From Micropterix aruncella (taxonomy: Eukaryota > Arthropoda > Insecta > Lepidoptera > Micropterigidae): DNA of 64,000 nucleotides. Where the stretch lies: contig OX155957.1 of the NCBI GenBank assembly GCA_944548615.1, positions 2,364,435 to 2,428,434 on the forward strand, read 5' to 3'. Position 1 is the stretch's first letter. Every line of letters starts with the position of its first letter. The position numbers and the translations under genes are program-made. The notes under the pieces were generated by a model, which was not told where the DNA came from, did not search any database, and worked only from the letters and a program-made list of their open reading frames with translations. This document shows, piece after piece, positions 54,182-64,000 of the stretch.

Positions 54182-54778
54182 CTAGCTGACCCGACAAACG
54201 TTATCCTGTCCAAATTTCAATTATTTTTTTTGTGATCGTTTTGTGAATTTATGAATATGTAAACAAAGTAAAAATCGATTGTGACACCCCAAGACTTTCC
54301 CGGCAATCAGACACCCCCCCCCCCCCCCCCCCGCGACAAAGCCCCTCAACACCACCACCCTCCCACCCCTCCCCCTAACCCCCTTTCCAAACTACACCTC
54401 TCCCCCTATAACCCTGCCTCCCACCCCTCCCCCTAACCCCCTTTCCAAACCCCTCCCTCCGGATTTTTCTCAAGTTCTTCCAGATTTTTTATTCAATTGA
54501 ATTCATTGAATTGAAATATTTCTATCCCGAGAGCATAGCGATCATAGCGATCAGATATCCATCGTTCGAATTGTGAGTAGTAAAAAAGCCCTCTCAGTTT
54601 TTTCCCGAATTTCCCAATTTTCCAGAAAACTTTTCTAATTTTCCTTTCCGTTAAGACCTTATTTGAAATATATCGAACATTTTAAAAAAGAAATTAGCCA
54701 AATCGGTACAGCCGTTCAAGCTAATATGCGGTTACCAAAGAACAGCATTTCATTTTTATTTATACAGATTTTTATAGA
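54182..54778 (-). mobile_element. Helitron-like element with C-rich insert
   Basis: The minus strand starts TCTATAAAAATCTGTATAAA and ends GTCGGGTCAGCTAG. Host bases are A (54181) and T (54779). The 3' CAGCTAGT matches the Helitron at 3441-3944. The internal sequence is unrelated to that copy and holds a (C)19 run (54314-54332) and a 34-bp direct repeat. Confidence 0.65.
54359..54450. repeat. 34-bp C-rich direct repeat, two copies
   Basis: CCTCCCACCCCTCCCCCTAA ...CCAAAC at 54359-54392 and again at 54417-54450, inside the Helitron-like element. Confidence 0.9.
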
Positions 54779-55154
54779 TTAGTCGAATAAAGCTGTAGGT
54801 ATACCCACTACATTTAAATACAAAATAGATAATAAAATGAAGTTACGGATTTCTATTTATTTAAAATAAGGTATAGATTAAAATGTGTAATGTTAATTAT
54901 AAAATTGAACAGCGAAAAACAAAAATTGGGTGATATTTACGTTCGAATATTGCGAAACAAATGAAATACAAGAGTTTTTATTTTAAAATCGTGATAATTG
55001 GATTAAAGGAACCATGAATTTAGGCCATATCCTGTAGAAGATAACACTTCAAGAGTAAGAATAATAATCTTTAATCATGATGTACCTACCAATTATATTC
55101 AATTAACATTAAATAAAAAATATCAATACATAAATAATTTAATTTAATTATCTT
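54779..55154. other. AT-rich spacer
   Basis: Nothing supported. Confidence 0.4.
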
Positions 55155-55455
55155 ATATAACTAACCCTTTTATTTCTAGTATATTTACAATAATACTCAT
55201 ACATACCGGACATGTTTTATTTATCTATGTGTAATAATTTTATCCTATCATTTCAGTATTAATATTGAAAGTAGTTTAGTTGTGAGATAACCTCAGTTAC
55301 CACAGATACAGAAAAACAAAGGCAGTGTATTTATTTAGTATGCTCAGATATCGGCTGTTCGGTCTAGTTGATAGTAGATGATAGATCATTCGTCTAGAAT
55401 GATCGTATGGGATGTGTTTATGTTTTACTTATTGCTTATTTAAATAATAAAAAAT
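55155..55455 (+). repeat. diverged copy of the 27461-27766 LTR
   Basis: ACCCTTTTATTTCTAG, ATTTTATCCTATCAT, GGCTGTTCGGTCTAGT and AATGATCGTATGGGATGTGT follow the order of 27490-27740. No PBS or internal region follows, so it may be a solo LTR or fragment. Carries a duplication around TGATAGTAGATGATAGAT. Confidence 0.65.
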
Positions 55456-55459
55456 TACT

Positions 55460-56239
55460 CGTATATAAAATCGCGCTAATAACACCCTAATGTAAACAAG
55501 CAAATAAATAATAAATATTGTTGCATTTTTAGGGAATTGTTTTATTAAGCTTATTATGTTTTCACAATAAGCTTTCGTAGCGCGATATCCATATTTATCA
55601 GTTATAACTCGAAGTGGTATCACCTGGACACGCATAAGCGTATCAAAACTTTACTGAAAGTTACGAACGCTTCCAGAATTACCCGAAAGTTGATTATTAC
55701 TTAACTATGTTGTAACTTTATTAAATAATATAACGCGTAATAAGTATGGAAGTTTGCTCCGAAGGTTGCATGAAAATAGAAATCCAGAAAACAAATCACT
55801 ATTTCTGGCTGAAATGATTTGGTTATGTCGTAGTATTCCGGCTTACACAAGTATTAATAAATTGACGAGGATCATCTGCGCTATAAATTCATTTACAATA
55901 CAGTTTTCTAACGAAAACTTTAGTGTACACTCTTTCCTAATAGCTGCCCTTGAATATACCCAAGTGAATTTGCAAGTAAGGCTTGCAGAAATACGATCAC
56001 ATTTTATGGACTTATATTAAATATTAGTATCCTAATTATACTCTCTAACAATGACCTTATATGTGTTACATTCAGATTTATACTGTCGAGACTACCTCAC
56101 ATGTTATGGTTCATCTGCCTCGCCAGAAAATGATTTAAATTTTCTGCGACGGTATTGCCACGCGCGAAGTAATTATTGGAGTCAGATATAAATGTTGCAT
56201 CGCCGTACACACCGAGCGGGCTCGAACCCATCGACCCAC
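55460..56239. other. unassigned region
   Basis: An 88-codon plus frame (55754-56020) has no motif I recognise. 56210-56240 holds GGGCTCGAACCC, a B-box-like word without a cloverleaf. Confidence 0.35.
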
Positions 56240-56390
56240 CTAACAGTCTCAATTAAATCATCCGCCGTACATACATACCTACAACATACTGCGTTTTCTT
56301 CCGTCGAGCACCTCCGGTGTCTACCGTTGCGCGCACCGCGAACGGTGGTAATTGATTCTCTACAACGGACCACACAGTCGCTGTAAGATC
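56240..56390 (+). repeat. dispersed repeat paired with 45475-45620
   Basis: CTCAATTAAATCATCCGCCG, CGAACGGTGGTAATTG and ACGGACCACACAGTCGCTGT correspond to the minus strand of 45475-45620. Confidence 0.5.
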
Positions 56391-56559
56391 AAAGACCATA
56401 GACCACAGTGGTATCGTTAAAATACTATAGCTATTATAAATGCTTTTGGTAACATTCTACAGCAAGCTGCGAAATGTTTTATGACAACTTTTTTCTTTCC
56501 AAATATAATTTTACGGTATATATGTGTAAATCGTTCTTTCTTCTGCCTAGACCCTACCC

Positions 56560-56905
56560 CATTTACTTGGGGTCGGCCTTCCTTGTCCTTCTCCACTGAG
56601 CACGATCTTGTACTGTGTCGGCGTCGAGTTGGGCTTCTCTCAGGTCTTTTTCAACCGTCGTCAACCAGGTAGCGGATGGTCTTCCAAGAGCACGTTTCGT
56701 CGTTGGCAGGTCTAGGGCAATCTTCACCATGTTATAATCTGGGCGTCGCTGGACGTGACCGTAGCACCGTAATCGTCTTTCTCTGACTTTATTAATTATC
56801 GGAGCGACTTTTAAACTTCCCCTTAAGTACTCATTTCGAATTTTGTCTAATAGTGTGACACCCGCTGACCAGCGTAGTATGCGCATTTCTGTTGTATGTA
56901 GTTCA
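56560..56905 (-). pseudogene. RTE-type LINE ORF2 C-terminus
   Basis: The minus strand reads LHTTEMRILRWSAGVTLLDK, IRNEYLRGSLKVAPI, RERRLRCYGHVQRRP, RALGRPSATWLTTVEKDLRE and DRAQWRRTRKADPK, then a stop. This C-terminal block is diagnostic of RTE/BovB-like LINEs and is common in Lepidoptera. RT and endonuclease are lost by 5' truncation. The Met at 56886 is internal. Confidence 0.85.
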
Positions 56906-56909
56906 TTAT

Positions 56910-57708
56910 GTTTATGTGTAAATATTATTAAAAAAACACATATTTATTTTCAACAAAAAAAATCAATAACTTTAGTTATTATATGTTTTGACACGCAGTA
57001 AGTTTAAATTAATCAGTATAAAAGTGGGAAAAAGTGGCTTATTTTGTTTTGACATCCGATGACAGCCGATATACCATCCTCTTGTACAAACTCTTTTTCA
57101 ATCCAGCATATATGGAACTTCCTCCAATCGAGCATTAGTGCGACGTCTTTGAAACCATCAACATTCATTAACTATATAACTATACTTTTCTCTCAACAAC
57201 TTTAAATACTTCTCATTTAATACCGGCTACATCGTTAGAGTTTTACATTACATTTTCGTCGTATCCAATTGACGGCTAAAGACCGCACTTGGACGTGTCA
57301 AAATAATTGGGTTATGTAGTAAGTTTCGTTACTACTCTTTACTGAACATACATAGGTAGTCAAAAATTAACTACTAGATTGTCAAACTATAAATATAAAT
57401 AATCAAAACAGAGCCTAATATTTGAAGTAGTTAGTAATTCGAAAAGATACGTAGTATAATTAATTATCGTAATATTCAAATTGTCAGTAAAATGTTAAAT
57501 AATCAAATTAAATCTACGTTATGCATTTTAAACTAAAAATACAGATATAAGACCATATAAAATAATCAGACAATAAGGCTCTACTTTTTTAAGTAATTTA
57601 AATGGGCACAATATATGAAAAATCATGGCCCTCAAATTCGGCCAGATTGTAGAAAGGGTGGCCTATCAGAATCTCCTTGATGTTTTTTTTGAAGTTTATG
57701 TCCTCCAG
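56910..57708. other. unassigned, right part probable LINE 3' UTR
   Basis: AT-rich. The part nearest 57709 is likely the 3' UTR of the minus-strand LINE that ends there. Confidence 0.4.
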
Positions 57709-58595
57709 CTATTTAAATTTTGTAGGGAGTAGATTATAGAATTTAATGCTAAGGTAAAAGTAGCCTTTCTGTACTTTTGCCAGTCGTATTCGGGGTACGC
57801 ATAAAAGGGAGCTACCGCGTGTATGATACGAGTGAATGTCTGCATTAATTGGTGTTTCTGCTAGGTGCTGTCTAGCATACATTAAACACTGGTATATGAA
57901 CGCCGAATACATAGTCATTACCCTTGCCTTGATGGAATATTCTTTGCAGGAGGTCCTAGTCGTTATCTGATACATGCTGCGCAGTGCTCTCTTTTGCAAA
58001 AGAAAGATTCTTTTACTGGTTGCAGCATTTCCCCAAAATAGTAGTCCATAAGTCATTAATAAGTTAAATACGCAAAGTATACTGATTTGGTTGCCGCAAA
58101 ACCACAAAGACTTCTGATTTTTTTAATAGAGTATATCGAGCTATATAGCTTACTAGCTAATTGTTGGATGTGCGCATTCCATTGTAATTTACTGTTAATT
58201 TTTAATCCTAGAAAATTTATATCTTCTGTGATGTCGATTTCAAAATAGTCGTGTAATTCATTAAATAGTCAACATTGGCAGGTCTTAAGCGAAAAGGAAT
58301 TATTTTTGATTTTGAAATATTTAGACGTAATTCATTAGAATTAAACCAAATCAAGAGTTGATCAATCGTGTAACTAATTCTATTTATTAATGATTCCTTA
58401 TTTTTGTCACAGAAGATAAGAGATGTGTCATCTGCAAACAGTGTAATGTCATCATTCTCGGATGACACACATCCAGGCAAGTCATTAGTGTACACTAAAA
58501 ATAAAAATGGACCTAGAATAGAACCTTGAGGTACACCCTTTATTACCAGAATCGGTTGGCGTCTTGTTCCATTTACTTCTGTCGTTTTAAACTGA
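57709..58595 (-). pseudogene. LINE RT fragment with intact FADD motif
   Basis: The minus strand reads GVPQGSILGPFLFLVYTNDL, LFADDTSLIFCDKNKESL, LLIWFNSNELRLNISKSK (to 58217), a frameshifted middle near 58110-58216, then TYGLLFWGNAATSKRIFLLQ, KRALRSMYQITTRTSCK and the C-terminus LSIKFYNLLPTKFK at 57709. The catalytic FADD is intact, but the frame is broken. Jockey/CR1-like; no endonuclease or N-terminal RT. Confidence 0.85.
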
Positions 58596-58599
58596 GTTT

Positions 58600-59459
58600 T
58601 AAATTTTAAGCTTCCTCGTGACGATTAAGACAATTTCCACGTGAAAGTCGAGTGTCTGTCTGTACTTCTGTGTGTCTGCTGTGTGTATTCCTCCACAATA
58701 ACGCCCAAACGCTGAATCCGATTGAGCGGAAATTCGGCATGCAGACATCATTTGGTCATGCTAAGAGTTGAAAAGTTTGACGTTGAAATCGGTCCACTAG
58801 GGGCGCACTAGTCATGTTACAATCCCAAAATGTTGAACCAAAATATTGGACTTGAAATTTGGGACACATATGCCATGTTTGACCGAAATCACGTTAATTG
58901 CTAGGAATATGTCATATTCCAGCTTCGCTTATACACGTGTCTTCAAATTTGTGTCAGAATCTTCGGGAGATAATTCCCCATCAAAAATCAAGACGGAAAT
59001 CAATATCTTAAAATACTCCACGACTTCGTTAATGAGATACAAGCCGTTCAAGCTGAACATTAAATATTGAGTTTATGTCATAATTTGTAGGTTTCTTTGA
59101 CAACCTTGATTTTTCAAAAACTTTTTTCCTTTATTTATAATTACATTAATTAAATACATTGCGTTCCATTTTTTTACACATTTTTTTATCCGGATAGGAA
59201 AAAAGAATCGCGAAAGGGCATTATATTTCTCAGGATTACATCACCCCACTAGGTATACGCCTCTGTTAGGGTGATGGATATACAGTGCTGTGGTATTTGC
59301 TGGCCTGTGCTCCTTGCCTGCTAGTGCTGTTCTTTTTATTTAATTTTTAATTTAAATTTAGTATAAGTAACTTTGAAATATGTAGGTACCTATTGATCAA
59401 TTTTTCAAGCTCCAAGCTTTTCTCAGAACTGTCCGGTGACAGTTGAGGGGGATGATCCC
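58600..59459. other. unassigned repeat-like region
   Basis: 58640-59060 (GTGTGTATTCCTCCACAATA, CCGATTGAGCGG, AAGCCGTTCAAGCTGAAC) has the feel of a dispersed repeat, but no second copy lies in this window. No gene. Confidence 0.35.
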
Positions 59460-59690
59460 GTTTTACACGACAGCCCTAAAAAATAGTGTAATGTTTTCAG
59501 GGTTCATGTGTGTATGTATGTGTCAGCTATTCCACCATAACTTCTAAATTCTTAACCCGTTTCAGAAGTGTGTAGTATTGTTAGATTTTTTTTTGTCATG
59601 CCGAGTATAATAGGGTACATAAACTATTAAAATATCAAATAAATAATTGTCCAAATATCAATAAATCAATATAAATACATCGTACTGATA
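59460..59690 (+). repeat. short dispersed repeat, GGAGTGTAAT family, copy 4
   Basis: CAGCCCTAAAAAATAGTGTA, TTTTCAGGGTTCATGTGTGT, CATAACTTCTAAATTC, TAGGGTACATAAACTATTAA, as in copy 2. Confidence 0.6.
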
Positions 59691-59845
59691 GAACTGGCTG
59701 AATAGATTCCGAAATTATATATGTAGATAGCTATATGGATAAATGTACATACCTCAAATACTTAATAAAAAAACTGTTTTATTCCTTGAACACCGAAGAC
59801 AACCGACTGCGTATGGCAGGGGCGCGAGACGCAAGGCTGTATAAA

Positions 59846-59866
59846 GAGATACCTGCGAGGTATCTC
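59846..59866. repeat. perfect 9-bp hairpin
   Basis: GAGATACCT, loop GCG, AGGTATCTC. GAGATACCTGC occurs again at about 59891. Confidence 0.7.
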
Positions 59867-59869
59867 TAC

Positions 59870-62800
59870 GAGGCTGTGTAAAGAGAACAGTTACGAGATA
59901 CCTGCCGCAGGGCGCGCAGCCATGCGACGCCACACTTAGAAAGCCTGGATTATGTGAAACCCCGCTAAAGGGCAATTGTCAACGGAAAACGTCCAGGGTC
60001 GTCGACAAGGCCTATCGACCTATGGTCGATTCGTTTAATTTTGCCTGAAAATACTCATTGTTTACTAATAAGTATACACCTAGTAATAAGTACTAATAAG
60101 GAAAAGCATATTGGATATAAACTGTTATGTTTAATTAAACATTAAATTTAAGACTTCCAAATCTAATACCTTTCGTGTATTTCTAAATTAAAATAATATG
60201 TCATTTAAAAAAATACTAGTTTTATTGACATTTCGAGTAGGTATTACTACATTTTTTTAAATAATTGCATATGGTACAGGTTGTGTACAAAAGGGACTTT
60301 TGTACAAAGTGCACACAAATTATTAATTTATATGAAAAATTATCTTAGTAATGCAAATATTTTTTGTGACTATATAGTTTCAGAGCTTAGGTACTATGTA
60401 CAAAAATATTTGTAACATTTAGTCAATACCAGAAAATGAATACATAGCATAGTTCAGTGCCAATTTCACCTAGCTACGCTGGGACCTGTTCTAAGGTAGA
60501 CATTTAATTTTGTATGTGCTTGCTTAATACTGTATTTTAAAAAATGGCATATACACGTATATTTTCGTCATGAATTTGACTCTTATTACGACTAAATACC
60601 TTATATTACGACTTAGAAATGAGATAATATGTACTTATTTGGAGATAATGTTCAATTTACTACTATTATATAAGCCATATTTGATTAATTTACTTACATA
60701 TTTGTAAATTTACATAAACAATATATTTCTACATTTCATAAAAACAAAAATAAACTCTATCTAAAATTATGCAAATGTTTAAAGTCGTTTAAATCAATTT
60801 TTTGTTTGTTTTAAGGATTTAAAAAAAAATTAGATAGACGATATATTATATCCCTATTCCATGTTTAGTGCATACCTCTATCTAGTGAAGAAAGTACGAG
60901 CAGATAAGTAGAATCGGGCAGATGATCGTTACAGCAATCGATAATGGCCTCAACGGCGATTAAGGACCCGTCCTTGTCAGATGCAAAAGTGTATTAGAAG
61001 ATTGGTTTAGCTCATAGGTTGAATATGCCATCGGGGAAGTAGCCTCACTTTCGAGCATGGATCTATTGCGAGATATCGTTATTTATGTCGGTGTAACTTT
61101 AGGAATCCTGTGCAGGTCGTATATATTTTCAAATTTGGAATCCGCAATATGGCATATATAAAAATAGGGGAGCCGTGGGAATCAATTAATCGGCCATTGA
61201 AATATTTTACCTTGATAATTTGTATGCGCTTTGTGTTTCCCATAGAATAAATAAATAAATAAATGAATAAACACCGTCCAATAATAATAGTAAGAATTAA
61301 AGCAGCTTGAGATAATATACAATGTCCTTACCCATGTAATTGATGTTTTACTATAACGGTTATTTGAAAAACTTCGGTTATTGTTTGAAGTTCACAATAT
61401 AATAAGCTATAACACAAAAAAATGTTATTGCTATTTTAATTCAGCTATTTACCTGTCTTTTTGTCATATATATATTTTCATTTATGCAGTCATGGAAAGT
61501 AGAAATTTCTCATTATTTTCGAACACGAAGGTCTGTGCCGGTTTTATATAATACAGCTTTTTGTGGTTTTGCACAACAGTCAATGTTCATATACAAGGTA
61601 CTGACAAGAACTGTAAATAATTATGGAAAGCTCGTGATTAAAAACCGAGCCTGTACGGCAACGTCGCAAGATTCGACAAACCGTCGCAAGATTCAGTTTC
61701 AATTTTTATACATGATAAATACATTACGTAGATACACATACTGAACTTCAAAGACAATAATAGTACAATATACTGTCTGTTTCGATCATAGAATAGAATA
61801 GATCTGTATTGCATAAATGTATGTAAGGTACAGAGGTACAGATGTTTTTGTACAAAATGGTTCTATATAGTTTATCCACAGGGCGTACAATTTCAATTTC
61901 ATATTTATAACCGCACATTTATAAGCACAGAGCATATATCATTTATTTTTAATTATAAGACTAGGAAATTAAAAAAAAAAAAAAAATAAAAGTCTGAGAA
62001 ATAATCAACATACATTAAAATAATCCAATTGTAATTAAAATAATGTTAAGATAGTCCAAGAATAAAAAAAAAAAAATAATACTGTAACAGTATAATAAAA
62101 AAACAATTTAACAATAATAATATAACAACAGTAATACACTTTAAGAGCAATAATAATAATAATAATATTTTATATATTTTTTTCGGCGAATTCTACAAGT
62201 AAGATTCCACTGGGAAGAACCGCCAAAGAAAACTAGTGACCACTTTTTTGGTACTACTGTTGTCAAACACAGTTTCGATTCTATATAATTTAAAAATATT
62301 TGAAAGTTTTCTCGTTCCCGTGAATTGAAAACATGAAACAGAAATAAAAAAAGACAGACAGAAAATCAAGTAAGCCAACAATGAATTCTTTATGTAATGA
62401 AGATGATATTACAAAATAAAATTACGTAGGAAAAGTTGCAAGTGTTGCTACCCTTCTTCCACTTATTAACTTTGAGATTAAATAGGTTACATTTGACGAG
62501 AAATGTTTAACGTGAGACCAGTGGTAGTTTTCATTTAACTTCACTACGTAAATCTCATAGTTTTTAAGGTTTTTTCAAAACAAGACTGTAAACAAAATGC
62601 TCTTTAGACTTTTATCTACCGATACATATATCAATTAAACTTAAATAATTCGTTATATTGCTGTAAAACTAAAGCAACGAAATTTTGTTTTTCGGTGTTC
62701 TGCAGTTAGGCGGCAAACTGCTGCTGTTACTTCGGCTGCTGCTGTTCGGCGCGCGCGAAATTTAAACATTCGTCATGCACACAACAATCACTGTATCTTG

Positions 62801-62925
62801 TCTCGGCGATTGATGGGCATTAAGAGCATATTAAGAAGAGAATTCCACATAGTAAAGAGTTTGAAACCGTCATCATTATTGAACTTCAGGGTGCTTCTTA
62901 TTTAGCTTCTTATTTATCAGGGTTG
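59870..62925. other. AT-rich region without recognised features
   Basis: No repeat pair, RNA gene or protein-like frame supported apart from A-rich runs (61970-62170) and a block near 62720-62740 shared with 26759-26778. Short frames at 61484-61744 and 62381-62193 lack motifs. Confidence 0.5.
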
Positions 62926-63533
62926 GTCATACTCACGGGTCAACACCTATTCGACAGCCTCCACGCATGAAGTGCAAGCCTGGGTAGGACTCTGGCCTTA
63001 TGGTTAGTTTGCCCTGGGAATCAACCTTCTGGCGCTCCTGGACGGTCTGCGCACCGTGCGGCATAAGCCAATCGATTGCGCACTCTGACTAACAGTCGGG
63101 GGAGTCTGGAAGCAGTACTGTTTCCTATAGAGCGGGGGTGGTTGCGGACCTTACGGCGACTGCTCTCGAAACGACCATCGGCTACCCGATCCTGGGTGAA
63201 CAGGCGGGCAAATGATACCGTGTTCCGCGATAGATTCGGTATACACCGTTTCACCCCTTCGTAAGGGAGAGGACCGCGCAAGCGACCTCGAACTCGTAAC
63301 CAATCGATAGACTGGAGTAATCTGGTCGCAATTGGAAGTAAGGGCGTTAGTGTAAACCCGCTGGGTAACACTCCTGGCTATCTCGCGGTTAAGGCGTCGG
63401 CCTCTTACGGGTTTGTGGCGGAGCTAGACGGTGGACTGTTTTGTCCAAGTCTTCTGCGCTCACTCCAGGGAGATAGAACGAATAATCGTTAAAACTTCCT
63501 GAGGTGACGGGCTCGCCCGCTGTAGTCGACAAT
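62926..63533 (+). mobile_element. GC-rich SINE-like repeat, copy D (5'-truncated)
   Basis: Starts inside the head at CAGGGTTGGTCATACTCACG and ends CTCGCCCGCTGTAGTCGACAATTCTA. Missing about 50 bp of the left end. The antisense frame 63371-63021 (116 codons) is open as in copy B. A possible short target duplication GCTT(C)TTATTT is uncertain. Confidence 0.8.
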
Positions 63534-63544
63534 TCTAGTTGCTT

Positions 63545-63880
63545 TTATTTCAATGGCTTCATGCGGGAAAAGTAAAATTGTTCTTTGTACGGCACAATGG
63601 GATTTTGAAACTGCACCCATTGGTTAGTTTCTCTATTAAATGTATGTTCGCAGATCGCCGATTTTTCTTGCTGACCGTCTTTATGTTCCATCAGTCGAGT
63701 GACTATGGGCTGTATCGTTTATCCAACGCAGGGTAAACCACAGCTGCATTCGGTTCTATACACAACCTGAGTTTGTAGTGATATTATATCCTTTACAGGC
63801 CTCAGAGTTCAAGCTATATTTTGGGTCAGTTTAAAGATCGTTTTAATATTGAATTTGTTTAGCATCTTGCTTATTCAATT
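63545..63880 (-). pseudogene. Penelope-like element, GIY-YIG endonuclease relic
   Basis: The minus strand reads KMLNKFNIKTIFKLTQNIA, LRPVKDIISLQTQ, VVYRTECSCGLPCVG, then TIQPIVTRLMEHKDGQQEKS and AICEHTFNRETNQWVQF. This is the GIY-YIG nuclease of Penelope-like retroelements (V-Y...C.CG..YVGQT....R..EH...SA..EH). The Gln after CVG is a TAA stop and an earlier TGA breaks the linker. It continues towards the right window edge only in broken frames. RT would lie beyond 64000. Confidence 0.72.
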
Positions 63881-64000
63881 TGTCATGCTCTTAACGTGGT
63901 AAGGATGCTCGTGATCTGCTCGGTTTCTGAGTTTCGTTTGCATTGAATAATGTGCGCATTCAAAGGAAGGACTATGTTGTAGTCTCGATACGGCTCACTT
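63881..64000 (-). other. right edge, probable continuation of the Penelope-like relic
   Basis: Broken minus-strand frames upstream of the GIY-YIG linker. Too short and damaged to identify on its own. Confidence 0.3.

Noticed and set aside
56208..56240. B-box-like word GGGTTCGAGCCC (minus) suggesting a tRNA
   Set aside because: No acceptor or D arm pairs; at most an old SINE.
61484..61744. 86-codon plus-strand frame
   Set aside because: No domain, no splice or start context, AT-rich surroundings; treated as chance.

Overview
The window looks like a transposon-packed intergenic or intronic stretch of an insect genome, most likely a moth or butterfly. That call rests on the repeats, not on a host gene: Helitron ends of the type TCTATACTAATATTATAAA...CTAGT, an element ending in AACCGACTTCAA next to a GGAGGAGG block, an RTE-type LINE C-terminus, and AT-rich unique sequence with few long open frames. 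I recognise no rRNA, true tRNA, bacterial operon or CRISPR array. Only four short, unconfirmed candidate host exons stand out (7735-7808, 20668-20809, 23442-23532, 42663-42815, all minus strand).

The one apparently intact mobile element is a Ty3/Gypsy LTR retrotransposon on the minus strand, 9317-17958. It has two 1319-bp LTRs that look identical where compared, a CCAT target duplication, a tRNA-Lys primer binding site, a polypurine tract, gag, and pol in the -1 frame. The slippery heptamer A AAA AAC directly abuts the gag stop. It carries no env.

Region by region. 0.4-9.2 kb: an RNase H-bearing LINE relic, a Helitron, a GC-rich SINE-like repeat, a fragment of a LINE with a restriction-like endonuclease, a tRNA-derived SINE and another LINE tail. 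9.3-18 kb: the Ty3 element. 18-31 kb: a foldback-type repeat, two young 5'-truncated LINE copies with (CTA)n tails and target duplications, a piggyBac-like MITE, a second SINE, a decayed LTR element with a MITE at its LTR/PBS junction, and a three-hairpin cluster. 31-49 kb: several LINE relics, more GC-rich copies, a 1.4-kb terminal-inverted-repeat element, a 590-bp near-perfect palindrome flanked by long (AT)n, and a 958-bp nested-palindrome element. 49-64 kb: the largest LINE endonuclease ORF (405 codons), a second Helitron, RTE and other LINE relics, and a Penelope-like GIY-YIG relic at the right edge.

The most interesting unexplained item is the GC-rich family of about 600-690 bp. At least eight copies lie here, five with 9-12 bp target duplications, and several copies lack the left end, as expected for LINE-driven retroposition. 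I see no recognisable Pol III head or coding function. The genes do not form a pathway; the parts relate as autonomous elements (LTR, LINE) and the non-autonomous elements (SINE, MITE, Helitron) they may mobilise.
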